Assembly (NCBI GenBank): GCA_964203655.1
Contig: CAXNMJ010000006.1
Span: forward strand, 1-64,000
Length of the DNA: 64,000 bases
Direction: 5' to 3'
Origin: BACL27 sp947488385
GTDB lineage: Bacteria > Actinomycetota > Acidimicrobiia > Acidimicrobiales > Ilumatobacteraceae
The notes under the pieces are model-generated. The model did not search any database, was not told the DNA's origin, and worked only from the letters and a program-made list of their open reading frames with translations. Positions 53,535 to 62,374 of this stretch are shown here, one piece after another. The first letter of the stretch is position 1; each line of letters begins with the position of its first letter. A program made the position numbers and the translations under genes.

Positions 53535-54392
53535 TTAGGATACTTGAGCCACTAACCACCAGTGGCTTGGATTAATTCTGTTGGTCGGCACAGTAGCCAC
53601 CGCACTTTTTCTCAAATTTCCAACACTCAAATCACGTTTAATTGAGTGGAAAATTTTTATATCGCTTAAATCTGTTTCGACGTTTGCCAAGACGGTGTCG
53701 GGCTTAAGCCTGTTGGCCTGCCAACCCAAGCGTGTCGACCAACGCCATCGGGCAAGGCGCTTGCCGAGTACCGGCACTTTCCATAAGCGGCGCACGGTGA
53801 TGCCGAGCGGCACAAGCGCAACGTCACTTCGCACCCAAGTGCGAAAGTTGAGCACGACAAGCCCACCTTTGCGTGTCACACGAATTGCTTCACGCACAAG
53901 ATTGAGTGCGTCTTGTGGCTGACAGTGTTGCAAAGTGATGTAAGAAAATGCCATATCGACTGAGCCGTCATCAAGTGCGAGTGTTTTACCGTTGGCAACA
54001 TGCAAGGTATTCAGACGATCGATGCGGCCGAAGCGAGCAACAGTCTGCCGGCACCTTTCCAAGAAGGCCGAGTCAACGTCGGCGGCAATAACTTTCTTGC
54101 TTCGGTTAGTTAATGATGATGTCATTCGACCGATTCCGCTGCCAATTTCTAAAACAGTCGAAGTCTCAAATGGAAACGACTCAAGCTGTAGCAAACGTAT
54201 ATAACGCTGAACTTCTTTGTCACCGGTTTCAACGAAGGCTTGATGGGTTAACTCATTTCCGGTCTCATTGTTGAACACCCAACCCGTCTCACGTACAACA
54301 TCGTCGGCGCTTAAATCATTGTCGGCGAGATTGCCTGCGCTGTTCCACGGCAGGTGATGGGCACGAAGATGAATTGCGCGACGAGTCTTCAT
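53535..54392 (-). CDS. SAM-dependent methyltransferase between lysC and asd
   Basis: A 285-aa class I methyltransferase. VLEIGSGIGRMTSSL (motif I) near residue 84, VIAADVDSAFLERC (motif II) and VDMAFSYITLQHCQP (motif IV) fit the Methyltransf_11/25 group, and GGLVVLNFRTWVRSD follows. The basic C-terminal third (RRLWKVPVLGKRLARWRW) suggests a membrane or anionic-substrate contact. The ATG at 54392 is fifteen bases after the lysC stop; a TTG four codons earlier is possible. Placed within the lysC-asd pair it is probably co-transcribed, but no pathway link is evident. Confidence 0.75.
   Translation of the reverse strand: MKTRRAIHLRAHHLPWNSAGNLADNDLSADDVVRETGWVFNNETGNELTHQAFVETGDKEVQRYIRLLQLESFPFETSTVLEIGSGIGRMTSSLTNRSKKVIAADVDSAFLERCRQTVARFGRIDRLNTLHVANGKTLALDDGSVDMAFSYITLQHCQPQDALNLVREAIRVTRKGGLVVLNFRTWVRSDVALVPLGITVRRLWKVPVLGKRLARWRWSTRLGWQANRLKPDTVLANVETDLSDIKIFHSIKRDLSVGNLRKSAVATVPTNRINPSHWWLVAQVS
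53537..53542 (-). promoter_or_regulatory. -10 box, leaderless promoter of asd
   Basis: TATCCT on the minus strand, six bases before the GTG at 53530, inside the end of the methyltransferase gene. Confidence 0.5.
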
Positions 54393-54406
54393 GTATCTAT
54401 GCAAAC

Positions 54407-55669
54407 CTACTTGCGTTCAGGCAGCGGCGCCGAGTAATCCTGACCACTATCTAGATCAAATGCCGTGTGCAATGAGCGAACCGCTTTTTCAAGCATCGGT
54501 GCTGCAACGACAACCGAAATTCGAATCGTGCTCGTTGAAATCATTTCAATGTTTACTTTGTTGTCAGCCAAAACTCGGAACATTTTTGCCGCAATACCGG
54601 GGCTTGACTTCATTCCAGCGCCGACAAGTGAGATCTTGGCAATGTTCAAATCTTGTGTTACACCTTTTGCTCCGACTTGATCAGCAATTTTCTGCACGAT
54701 TGGTTGTGCCGTTGCTACGTCTGTTTTCGGCAATGTAAACGAGATATCAGTTGTGCCAGCCGTTGATGTGTTTTGCACGATCATGTCAACGTTGACGTTC
54801 GCATTCGCGAGTGGCTCGAATAGCGCCGCAGAAACTCCGGGTTGATCTGGAACTCCGAGGACGGTGATTTTTGCATCACTGGCATCGTGAACAACTCCAG
54901 AAATAATTGGTTCTTCCATATTTTTTTCTCCTTTTCGCTCTTCGCTTGTAACCCAGGTGCCTTGCTCCCAAGTGAAACTTGAGCGAACATGAATCGGCAC
55001 ATTGTGGTTTCGAGCAAACTCAACACTGCGCAACGCAAGAACTTTGCTTCCGGCACCCGCCATCTCAAGCATTTCATCAAATTCAAGATGTTTTAGTTTG
55101 CGAGCTTGAGGCACGATGCGCGGATCTGCAGTGAAGACGCCCGTTACATCCGTATAAATTTCGCAAACATCAGCTTTCAAAGCAGCCGCAAGAGCAACAG
55201 CGGTCGTATCACTGCCACCGCGACCCAGAGTTGTGATTTCTTTAGCGGTGCTTACGCCCTGAAATCCAGCCACGACAGCAACTTTTCCGGCATTGATTGC
55301 TTCACGTACACGGTCACCTTTAATTTCTAAGATTTTTGCGCGTCCGTGCACAGTGTCGGTGATGATGCCAACTTGACTGCCGGTAAAACTCATTGCCTCT
55401 ACAGAGAGATCTTGCAAAGCCATACACAAAAGCGACATGCTGATGCGTTCGCCAGTTGTGAGCAACATGTCCATTTCACGTCCCGCGGGGGCTGAAGAAA
55501 CTTGACGGGCGAGGTCCATCAAATTGTCAGTGGCTTTGCCCATCGCCGAAACAACGATCACCAATTGATTGCCTTCGGCTTTGGTCGCGGCAATATGCCG
55601 AGCGACATTGCGCATGCGTTCGGGGTCGGCGACCGATGTGCCGCCGTATTTTTGAACGATTAAAGCCAC
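54407..55669 (-). CDS. lysC: Aspartate kinase
   Basis: A 420-aa kinase that phosphorylates aspartate, the first step of the lysine/threonine/methionine family. The N-terminal motif VQKYGGTSVADPERM and the kinase core LGRGGSDTTAVALAAALKA are followed by two ACT domains (ITVLGVPDQPGVSAALFE and ISLVGAGMKSSPGIAAKMF), which bind feedback inhibitors. The GTG at 55669 gives the usual start VALIVQKYGG; a TTG three codons upstream is less likely. It is followed by the methyltransferase and asd on the same strand. Confidence 0.95.
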   Translation of the reverse strand: MALIVQKYGGTSVADPERMRNVARHIAATKAEGNQLVIVVSAMGKATDNLMDLARQVSSAPAGREMDMLLTTGERISMSLLCMALQDLSVEAMSFTGSQVGIITDTVHGRAKILEIKGDRVREAINAGKVAVVAGFQGVSTAKEITTLGRGGSDTTAVALAAALKADVCEIYTDVTGVFTADPRIVPQARKLKHLEFDEMLEMAGAGSKVLALRSVEFARNHNVPIHVRSSFTWEQGTWVTSEERKGEKNMEEPIISGVVHDASDAKITVLGVPDQPGVSAALFEPLANANVNVDMIVQNTSTAGTTDISFTLPKTDVATAQPIVQKIADQVGAKGVTQDLNIAKISLVGAGMKSSPGIAAKMFRVLADNKVNIEMISTSTIRISVVVAAPMLEKAVRSLHTAFDLDSGQDYSAPLPERK

Positions 55670-55721
55670 GGGCGTCAACGCTAGCGGTGCTGGTCTTGAT
55701 GACCTGTAGCATTTTCACCTC

Positions 55722-56546
55722 ATGGGTACAGATAAGCGAAATCGCCAAAAAGAAAATCGTCGTGCACGTCAAACCGAACTTGAAAAGCTGACTCAGCGCC
55801 AGAAAGTCCGTCGCCGTGTTATACGAATTGCGATACTTGCCGGCATTGTGGTTGGCATCGTGGCCGTTGTCAGTTTTTGGCCCGATAGCAACGAGAGTCA
55901 AACGACTGAGACGACTGCCGTTGCTGAAACATCTGAAACGACAGTTGCGTCTGAATCTGCTGGACCATTTGTCTACGGTGAAGGTGAGTGCGCGCCAGCC
56001 GATGGTTCAGGCGATCAGGTTCGAGAGTTCACTAGTGCTCCAAAACTCTGCATTGACCTAGCCAAAACTTATACGGCATTAATTTCAACCAGCAAAGGTG
56101 ACGTCACAGTTGTTCTTGATGCCGCGAAAGCACCAGGCACTGTAAATAATTTCGTCAACCTGGCACGATCAAAATATTTTGACGGCACCGTCTGTCATCG
56201 TGCGATTCCTAGTTTTGTGGTGCAGTGTGGCGATCCAACGGCAACTGGCACGGGTGGGCCTGGTTACGCAATTGCCGACGAGCTTCCAAGTGCCGGTGAA
56301 TACAAACTCGGTTCACTAGCGATGGCAAACTCGGGGCCGAATACAAACGGCAGTCAATTTTTTATTATTTCGGGTGAACAAGGCATGACCTTGCAGCCAA
56401 ATTATTCTTTGTTTGGCCAGGTAACAACAGGCCTTGATACAACGGTGCCAGCATTAAACAATGCAGGCAACGATGACCCAGCGTCAAACGGTGTTCCTCC
56501 AAAAGAAGAACTTCGAATCATCAAGGTGACAATTACCGAAAGTTAA
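55722..56546 (+). CDS. Membrane-anchored cyclophilin-type peptidyl-prolyl isomerase
   Basis: A 274-aa protein. A basic N-terminus (KRNRQKENRRARQTELEKL) leads to a single helix at about 32-50 (RIAILAGIVVGIVAVVSFW), then a Thr/Glu-rich linker and a cyclophilin domain from about 100. The active-site region is NNFVNLARSKYFDGTVCHRAIPSF (split: NNFVNLARSKYFDGT and CHRAIPSFVVQCGDP), with NTNGSQFFI and the Phe/Arg-containing LFGQV. Likely an extracytoplasmic folding enzyme. Its stop overlaps the inverted repeat of the downstream terminator. Confidence 0.92.
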   Translation: MGTDKRNRQKENRRARQTELEKLTQRQKVRRRVIRIAILAGIVVGIVAVVSFWPDSNESQTTETTAVAETSETTVASESAGPFVYGEGECAPADGSGDQVREFTSAPKLCIDLAKTYTALISTSKGDVTVVLDAAKAPGTVNNFVNLARSKYFDGTVCHRAIPSFVVQCGDPTATGTGGPGYAIADELPSAGEYKLGSLAMANSGPNTNGSQFFIISGEQGMTLQPNYSLFGQVTTGLDTTVPALNNAGNDDPASNGVPPKEELRIIKVTITES

Positions 56547-56563
56547 AAACTAATTCGGTAATT
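56531..56563. terminator. Bidirectional stem-loop terminator
   Basis: The inverted repeat AATTACCGAA (56531-56540) and TTCGGTAATT (56554-56563) can form a ten-base-pair stem with a small inner AGTT/AACT stem. It ends in T/A-rich sequence and lies between the convergent cyclophilin and phosphatase genes. Confidence 0.65.
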
Positions 56564-57342
56564 TAATTCGTCAATAACGAATTTTGCAACGAAGTAAAGG
56601 TTGCTTCACTAACGCCGATCTCACGCAGATAGTTCTGCGTTGATCCGTATTTCTTTTTCAGACCGTCAAGAATGACCGCCATTGCGCGTGGGTCTGAAGC
56701 GGCAAACCTTGGCGGCATGTTTGCGTAAGCATCAGCAAGTTCTGGTTGCTTTACTTTTGCCCACTCAATTAGTCGTTTCATGCCACGTTCTGTGATGCCA
56801 TAGTCGGCACAAATTACTTCATCAGGTACACCAAGTATTGAGAGAATAAATGCGGCGAGCACACCAGTTCTATCTTTGCCAGCGGCACAGTGAAAGACGG
56901 CAGGTAAAACATCTTTTGAGCCGAGTAGTTCAATAGCGCTGACAAACTTTTGGTGGGCATTCTCCAACATCTCGCTGTACGCCCAAACTAAAAACTCGAC
57001 AGTGTCTTCAATTAAAGGTGTGTCGCCATCGTTCCATGTTGCATCAATAATTGGCAGGTGATGAAAAGTAACCGGAAACTCTTTGACCGGAAAAGTGCCA
57101 CGAGTATCAACTTCCTTTGCAGTTCGTAAATCAACAACCGTTTGTATCCCAAGGTCAATGACCCTTTGCGCATCTTGGGGTGTCAGCCGATACAGCCCAT
57201 CAGCTCGAAATAACGTTTGCCACTTTGTGGTTTGCCCCGAGGCAGTTGGGTAGCCACCCAGGTCACGAAAGTTATGCACGGCTTCAAGAGCAACCAAACG
57301 CCTCGAGTCATCGGTGAGTGCGTTGATTTGATTTGTATTCAC
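56563..57342 (-). CDS. Protein-tyrosine-phosphatase family protein
   Basis: A 259-aa phosphatase of the Y-phosphatase3/PTP type. The active-site P-loop is FHCAAGKDRTG (HCx5R) near residue 153, preceded by NFRDLGGYP near 25 and the acidic loop VDLRTAKEVDTRGTFP. RFAASDPRAMAVILDGLKK and the C-terminal EIGVSEATFTSLQ are typical. The GTG at 57342 has a TAATCT box seven bases upstream, which supports it over the longer frame to 57402. Acts on phosphoproteins or phosphoinositides; target unknown. Confidence 0.88.
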   Translation of the reverse strand: MNTNQINALTDDSRRLVALEAVHNFRDLGGYPTASGQTTKWQTLFRADGLYRLTPQDAQRVIDLGIQTVVDLRTAKEVDTRGTFPVKEFPVTFHHLPIIDATWNDGDTPLIEDTVEFLVWAYSEMLENAHQKFVSAIELLGSKDVLPAVFHCAAGKDRTGVLAAFILSILGVPDEVICADYGITERGMKRLIEWAKVKQPELADAYANMPPRFAASDPRAMAVILDGLKKKYGSTQNYLREIGVSEATFTSLQNSLLTN

Positions 57343-57349
57343 GCCCCGA

Positions 57350-57355
57350 AGATTA
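57350..57355 (-). promoter_or_regulatory. -10 box of the phosphatase gene
   Basis: TAATCT on the minus strand, seven bases before the GTG at 57342. Confidence 0.45.
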
Positions 57356-57418
57356 TCTGTATGAGGTGAACAAAAGAAGACTTTAGACCTACGAGTTGGC
57401 AAACAGTCTTGTCGCTAC

Positions 57419-57424
57419 TAAAGT
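57419..57424 (+). promoter_or_regulatory. -10 box of the 3-hydroxyacyl-CoA dehydrogenase gene
   Basis: TAAAGT, seven bases before the ATG at 57432. Confidence 0.4.
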
Positions 57425-57431
57425 CGCTCGC

Positions 57432-58292
57432 ATGAATTCACCAAATCAAATCAAACTTGTTGGCGTAATTGGCTCTGGAATCATGGGCTCTGGAATCGCC
57501 GAAGTTGTCGCTAAGTCGGGCATTGATGTGGTTATTCGTTCTCGCAGTCAAGACACTGCCGAGGCAACCAAGACGGCAATTGAAGCAAGTCTTAAAAAAC
57601 AAGTAGCCAAAGCAAAAATCACTCAGGAGCAACAAGAAGCGGCAATGGCCCATGTTTGCGTTACGAGCAAACTTGAAGACTTGGCGAATTGCGATCTGAT
57701 CATCGAGTCGGTTGCCGAAGATCTCGGCACGAAAAAAGAGTTGTTCGCACAACTTGACAAAGTAGTCAAGCCAACGTGCATTTTGTCGACTAATACGAGC
57801 ACTTTGCCTGTAATTGAAATGGCCAAGTCGACAAATCGACCAGACAAAGTTTGTGGCATCCACTTTTTCAACCCAGCAGTCCTCATGCCATTAGTCGAAG
57901 TTATTCGACCGATCACGGCGAGTGATGAGACAATCGCCGTCGCCAACGGTTTCGTCAAGGCGTGCGCCAAAGATCCGGTGCAAGTCGTAGACCGTGCCGG
58001 CTTCATCGTCAATGCACTTTTGTTTCCGTATCTGAATAATGCAATCGCCATGTTTGAAGCTGGCACAGCGAGCATGGAAGACATCGACGTGGCGATGAAG
58101 GGTGGCTGCAACTTTCCAATGGGTCCATTTGCGCTACTCGACTTGGTGGGCCTCGATACATCTGTAGCGATCCTCAATGCGCTGCATGCCGAGTTTAAAA
58201 CTGCGAATCTTGAACCTCGCCCGATGTTGAAAAAATTAGTTGCAGAGGGCAAGTTCGGCCGAAAAACAAAACAGGGTTTTTACAGCTACTAA
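57432..58292 (+). CDS. 3-hydroxybutyryl-CoA dehydrogenase
   Basis: A 286-aa NAD(P)-dependent dehydrogenase that interconverts 3-hydroxyacyl-CoA and 3-ketoacyl-CoA. The NAD loop VGVIGSGIMGSGIAEVVAKSG is near residue 10, and the catalytic His-Glu region is CGIHFFNPAVLMPLVEVI near 140. The C-terminal domain ends GRKTKQGFYSY, the family hallmark. It lies 11 bases before aat and one gene from meaA, so it may serve acetoacetyl-CoA/crotonyl-CoA turnover in an ethylmalonyl-CoA-type route. Confidence 0.92.
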   Translation: MNSPNQIKLVGVIGSGIMGSGIAEVVAKSGIDVVIRSRSQDTAEATKTAIEASLKKQVAKAKITQEQQEAAMAHVCVTSKLEDLANCDLIIESVAEDLGTKKELFAQLDKVVKPTCILSTNTSTLPVIEMAKSTNRPDKVCGIHFFNPAVLMPLVEVIRPITASDETIAVANGFVKACAKDPVQVVDRAGFIVNALLFPYLNNAIAMFEAGTASMEDIDVAMKGGCNFPMGPFALLDLVGLDTSVAILNALHAEFKTANLEPRPMLKKLVAEGKFGRKTKQGFYSY

Positions 58293-58303
58293 CTTTGAAT
58301 TAA

Positions 58304-58975
58304 ATGAATTTCAACGACTTGCCAAAAGGCCTTGGTGAGTCTGTTTGGGAGTTTCCGGCGAAAGAGAAGTGGCCTCGACACGATGTCGTTGGTCGTGGAG
58401 CAGACTTACAACCCGAAACACTCATTTACGCTTATCGCCACGGAGTGTTTCCGATGGTCTCGAGCGACCTTAAAGATCCGACAACAAATTTGTTGTGGTG
58501 GTCACCGCAGATGCGCGCAATTCTTCCTTTGAATGGTTTGGTAACTACTCGTTCGATGCGTCGGAGTGCAAGAAAATTTGAAATTCGCGTTGACACGAAC
58601 TTTGAGCACGTGATGCGAAATTGTGCCGCGCCACATCGCGATAACGGATGGATAACTGAAGAATTTATTGAGGCTTATCTTCGACTGCACCAACTTGGTT
58701 GGGCACACAGCATCGAAGTAATCGACGAGAACGGTTTTCTCGCAGGTGGTCTTTATGGTGTTCGCATCGGCGGGTTCTTTGCCGGTGAGTCGATGTTTCA
58801 TTTAGTGCGCGATGCTTCAAAGGTTGCGTTGATGGCTCTTGTTGACTTGATGAAGTCTTCAAACATGTCGCTTCTCGATGTGCAGTGGCTGACCCCTCAT
58901 CTTGAGAGCCTTGGCGCCGTGGCCATCAAGCGCGACCAGTATCTGCGCCTGCTTGCGACCGCGGTAACCCAATAA
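58304..58975 (+). CDS. aat: Leucyl/phenylalanyl-tRNA--protein transferase
   Basis: A 223-aa transferase that adds Leu or Phe from tRNA to proteins with N-terminal Arg or Lys, marking them for Clp degradation by the N-end rule. YAYRHGVFPM near residue 43, WWSPQMRAILPLNGL, GWITEEFIEAYLRLHQLGWAHSIEV (split at the loop) and FFAGESMFH are the family motifs, with DVQWLTPHLESLGA in the C-terminal lobe. The gene is intact. It lies 11 bases after the dehydrogenase gene. Confidence 0.93.
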   Translation: MNFNDLPKGLGESVWEFPAKEKWPRHDVVGRGADLQPETLIYAYRHGVFPMVSSDLKDPTTNLLWWSPQMRAILPLNGLVTTRSMRRSARKFEIRVDTNFEHVMRNCAAPHRDNGWITEEFIEAYLRLHQLGWAHSIEVIDENGFLAGGLYGVRIGGFFAGESMFHLVRDASKVALMALVDLMKSSNMSLLDVQWLTPHLESLGAVAIKRDQYLRLLATAVTQ

Positions 58976-58984
58976 CTACGCGCC

Positions 58985-58990
58985 TAGCCT
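58985..58990 (+). promoter_or_regulatory. -10 box, leaderless promoter of meaA
   Basis: TAGCCT, six bases before the GTG at 58997. Confidence 0.5.
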
Positions 58991-58996
58991 TAACTA

Positions 58997-60964
58997 GTGG
59001 TGAGCGACTCAAATAGCACAGTAAAGCGCGACGAGCCTTGGGTGATGCGCACCTATTCGGGCCACTCGAGTGCTCGAGCATCCAATGAGTTGTATCGCAC
59101 GAATCTTGCCCAAGGTCAAACTGGATTGTCGATTGCGTTTGATTTGCCAACACAAACTGGATACGACCCCGACCATATTCTGGCGCGCGGTGAAGTCGGC
59201 AAAGTCGGTGTGCCAGTTGTTCATCTTGGCGACATGAAGACACTTCTTGAGGGCATTCCTCCAGATCAGATGAACACTTCAATGACGATCAACGCGACTG
59301 CCGCTTGGCTACTCGCGCTTTATGTCGCGAATGCCAATCAGCAAGGTGTTGCAACGAGTGACTTGCGTGGCACAACTCAAAACGACATTCTCAAAGAATA
59401 TTTGTCGCGTGGAACTTTTATTTTCCCACCACAACCGTCCAAGCGAATCATCGTCGACATGATCGCGTGGTGTGCCAAGAACGCACCAAAGTGGAATCCG
59501 ATCAACATTTGTTCGTATCACCTTCAGGAGGTTGGGGCCACGCCAGCCCAAGAGATTTCTTTTGCATTGGCAAACGCAATCGATATTTTAGATTCAGTCA
59601 AATCAAGTGGCCAGATTTCGGATGCACAATTTCCACAAGTTTTTGCTTCGGTCTCATTTTTTGTTAACGCTGGTATTCGATTCGTTGAAGAAACCTGCAA
59701 GATGCGGGCGTTTGTTCAACTGTGGGAGAGAATCGGGCGCGAACGATATGCGATCACCGATGAGCGAGCGTTGCGTTTTCGTTATGGGGTGCAAGTCAAC
59801 TCGTTGGGTTTAACCGAAGCACAACCTGAAAACAATGTGCAGCGAATCGTGCTTGAGATGCTTGCTGTCACACTTTCAAAAGATGCGCGTGCACGCAGTG
59901 TTCAACTTCCAGCTTGGAACGAGGCGTTGGGGCTCCCTCGACCGTGGGATCAACAATGGTCGTTGCGAATGCAACAGGTTCTCGCTTTTGAAACTGATCT
60001 TTTGGAGTACGAAGACATCTTCAATGGATCACACGTAATTGAGGCGAAAACATCCCAGCTTGTTGAACAAGCCTGGGCCGAGATGAATGAAATTCTTGCG
60101 CTCGGCGGCGCATTCGATTCTGTAGAGACCCTCAAGAGTCGGCTCGTGCAGTCAATGTCAAGCCGCACAAGCCGAATTGAAAAAGGTGAGCAGCGAGTAA
60201 TCGGAGTAAACGCTTTCACACAGTCTTCACCCTCTCCGCTTGGCGGCACAGACAATATTTTGAAAGTTGATCCAAAAATTGAAAAGCAGATGGTCAAAGA
60301 GTTGCAACAATGGCGCAAGTTGAGAGATCAAAGTGCGGTCGACCGTGCACTGCAGGCACTTAAAACGGCAGCAAAAGAAAACTCAAATCTGATGCCTCCA
60401 TCAATTGAGTTGGCAGTTGCCGGGGGAACGACAGGTGAATGGTCGCAGGCTTTGCGTGATGTGTTTGGCGAATTCCGTGCACCAACTGGTGTTGGTGGTG
60501 CGTCAGGTCGTCAGGGTCATTTGTTGGATCATGTAGTTGAATTCGTCAAGACGATCGCTGGTGGACCACCAAGACTTCTCGTTGCAAAGCCTGGTCTAGA
60601 CGGTCACTCAAGTGGCGCAGAACAGATCGCAGTAGCTGCACGCGACTCGGGTATGGAAGTTGTTTATAGCGGTATTCGTTTGACACCCGAGCAGATTGCT
60701 GCTTCAGCTCGAGATGAAGATCCAGATGTAATTGGCTTGTCGATTCTTTCAGGATCGCACTTAGACCTTGTGCCTGAAGTGATGTCACAACTTCGTAAGT
60801 TCAAAGTTGACGCTCCGGTTATCGTCGGCGGAATTATTCCTGAAGATGATCGACCAAGACTCAAAAAACTTGGAGTAGCCGCGATTTATACACCAAAAGA
60901 TTTTGATATTGCCAAAATCATGCGCGAGATCGCAGAGATTACGGTCAAAAAGCGAAAGAAATAA
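58997..60964 (+). CDS. meaA: B12-dependent acyl-CoA mutase, MeaA/ethylmalonyl-CoA mutase type
   Basis: A single-chain mutase of 655 aa with both the substrate TIM barrel and the C-terminal cobalamin domain. The barrel opens PWVMRTYSGHSSARASNELYR and continues TGLSIAFDLPTQTGYDPDH, the pattern of MeaA/ethylmalonyl-CoA mutase rather than of methylmalonyl-CoA mutase. The B12 domain has the His-on motif AKPGLDGHSSGAEQIA near residue 536. It would rearrange (2R)-ethylmalonyl-CoA to methylsuccinyl-CoA. No crotonyl-CoA carboxylase lies nearby, so the assignment rests on sequence resemblance. It is convergent with the LysM gene. Confidence 0.88.
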   Translation: MVSDSNSTVKRDEPWVMRTYSGHSSARASNELYRTNLAQGQTGLSIAFDLPTQTGYDPDHILARGEVGKVGVPVVHLGDMKTLLEGIPPDQMNTSMTINATAAWLLALYVANANQQGVATSDLRGTTQNDILKEYLSRGTFIFPPQPSKRIIVDMIAWCAKNAPKWNPINICSYHLQEVGATPAQEISFALANAIDILDSVKSSGQISDAQFPQVFASVSFFVNAGIRFVEETCKMRAFVQLWERIGRERYAITDERALRFRYGVQVNSLGLTEAQPENNVQRIVLEMLAVTLSKDARARSVQLPAWNEALGLPRPWDQQWSLRMQQVLAFETDLLEYEDIFNGSHVIEAKTSQLVEQAWAEMNEILALGGAFDSVETLKSRLVQSMSSRTSRIEKGEQRVIGVNAFTQSSPSPLGGTDNILKVDPKIEKQMVKELQQWRKLRDQSAVDRALQALKTAAKENSNLMPPSIELAVAGGTTGEWSQALRDVFGEFRAPTGVGGASGRQGHLLDHVVEFVKTIAGGPPRLLVAKPGLDGHSSGAEQIAVAARDSGMEVVYSGIRLTPEQIAASARDEDPDVIGLSILSGSHLDLVPEVMSQLRKFKVDAPVIVGGIIPEDDRPRLKKLGVAAIYTPKDFDIAKIMREIAEITVKKRKK

Positions 60965-60965
60965 A

Positions 60966-61319
60966 CTACGGTTTCATTGTTGTAGATGGTGCAACCGGGA
61001 TAAATCCGTTTGCCGGTGGAAAAATTAATTCTTGACCTGCTTCGACCCGATCAGGATTCGTAATGCCGTTCATCTCCATTAGTACTCGCATATCAAGGCG
61101 ATTGTTTTCGGCAATGCTGAAGAGTGTGTCGCCAAGTTGCACGATATAGCGCACCGGCGCAGTGTAAATAGTTGTTGTGACAGGAACCGTCGTTTCTACT
61201 GGCACAGTAGTTGTTGTCGGTGATGAGTCAAGTCCAACTTGCGCAAAAATTAGTGAAAGTAAACCGCTGATCACTGTGACTGCTAACAAAGACCATTGCA
61301 GCCGACCACGTAGAAACAT
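60966..61319 (-). CDS. Membrane-anchored LysM-domain protein
   Basis: A 117-aa protein with a hydrophobic N-terminal helix (LLAVTVISGLLSLIFAQV, residues 11-28), a Thr/Val-rich extracellular linker (TTTTVPVETTVPVTTTI) and a single LysM domain (YIVQLGDTLFSIAENNRLDMRVLMEMNG, split at RL) ending AGQELIFPP. It would bind peptidoglycan or related glycans outside the cell. It ends two bases after the meaA stop on the opposite strand. Confidence 0.88.
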   Translation of the reverse strand: MFLRGRLQWSLLAVTVISGLLSLIFAQVGLDSSPTTTTVPVETTVPVTTTIYTAPVRYIVQLGDTLFSIAENNRLDMRVLMEMNGITNPDRVEAGQELIFPPANGFIPVAPSTTMKP

Positions 61320-61362
61320 CTTTATTGATATTAGGCATTCTTTATCTGGGCTGACTGTCTTC

Positions 61363-61368
61363 TAGCCT
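61363..61368 (+). promoter_or_regulatory. -10 box, leaderless promoter of glycerate kinase
   Basis: TAGCCT, six bases before the ATG at 61375. Confidence 0.5.
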
Positions 61369-61374
61369 GACGAT

Positions 61375-62367
61375 ATGAAAATTCTGGCGGCAGTCGACAA
61401 GTTTCGGGGCACTGCGAGCGCCGCACAAGTCGCCACGGCGATTGGCCATGCGTGTTGGCAACTCGGTCACGATTGCATTGAACGTCCTCTTGCCGACGGC
61501 GGCGAAGGAACCCTCGAAGCTCTTGGTGGAGCAAATCGCACAACTCTGGTTACCGGTCCACTTGGTGAACCAGTTCAGGCGCAGTGGCGGTTGCATCGGG
61601 GTACTGCGATTATTGAAATGGCTTGTGCATCGGGGCTATTGCTTGCAGGTGGCAAAGAAAAAAACGATCCAGTCGCAGCGACGACAACTGGCACTGGCGA
61701 GTTAATCGATGCCGCATTAGATCTTGGAGCTTCACGAATCATTGTTTGTCTGGGTGGCTCGGCAACAACCGACGGCGGACTTGGAGCCGTAAAAGCAATT
61801 CAAACTCCGGCTCGTTTGAAAGGAGTTGAATTTGTAGTTGCATGCGATGTCACAACGCCTTTTGCGGATGCAGCAAAAGTTTTTGGTGCACAAAAAGGTG
61901 CATCACCTGCACAAGTTCAATTCTTGACAACACGACTTGAACGACTCGTCCAGGTCTATAAAGAAACATATGACGTTGACATTTCTGCGCTGGCTGGTGC
62001 AGGCGCGGCTGGCGGACTCGCTGGGGGACTCGCAGCGCTTGGTGCAAAACTTGTACCCGGTTTTGACCTCGTCGCTGAAGAAGTTGAACTTGATGAATTA
62101 TTGGCTGATGTGGACTTGATCATCACCGGAGAAGGCTTTATGGACAGTGAAAGTTTCGCAGGCAAAGTTGTTGGCTCAATGTCCGAACTGGCTGCGGAGC
62201 GAAAGATTCCAATCGCTGCGATATGCGGAGACATTCACCCCGATGTGCAGTCACGCATCAACTCGATCAGCCTTGTTGAAACCTTTGGACGCGATGAAGC
62301 AATGTCACAACCATTGACTTGCATTGAACAAGCAGCGCTACAGATATTGCGCAGCGCTGGCGCTTAA
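61375..62367 (+). CDS. Glycerate kinase (type I, GlxK/GckA-like)
   Basis: A 330-aa ATP-dependent kinase that phosphorylates glycerate. KILAAVDKFRGTASAAQVA, PLADGGEGTLEAL, TGTGELIDAALDLG, CLGGSATTDGGLGAVKAI (split at the GG) and ITGEGFMDSESFAGKV are the motifs of this family. It would feed 2- or 3-phosphoglycerate into glycolysis from serine or glyoxylate breakdown. The stop is 8 bases from the convergent LytR_C gene. Confidence 0.92.
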   Translation: MKILAAVDKFRGTASAAQVATAIGHACWQLGHDCIERPLADGGEGTLEALGGANRTTLVTGPLGEPVQAQWRLHRGTAIIEMACASGLLLAGGKEKNDPVAATTTGTGELIDAALDLGASRIIVCLGGSATTDGGLGAVKAIQTPARLKGVEFVVACDVTTPFADAAKVFGAQKGASPAQVQFLTTRLERLVQVYKETYDVDISALAGAGAAGGLAGGLAALGAKLVPGFDLVAEEVELDELLADVDLIITGEGFMDSESFAGKVVGSMSELAAERKIPIAAICGDIHPDVQSRINSISLVETFGRDEAMSQPLTCIEQAALQILRSAGA

Positions 62368-62374
62368 CAGCCGT

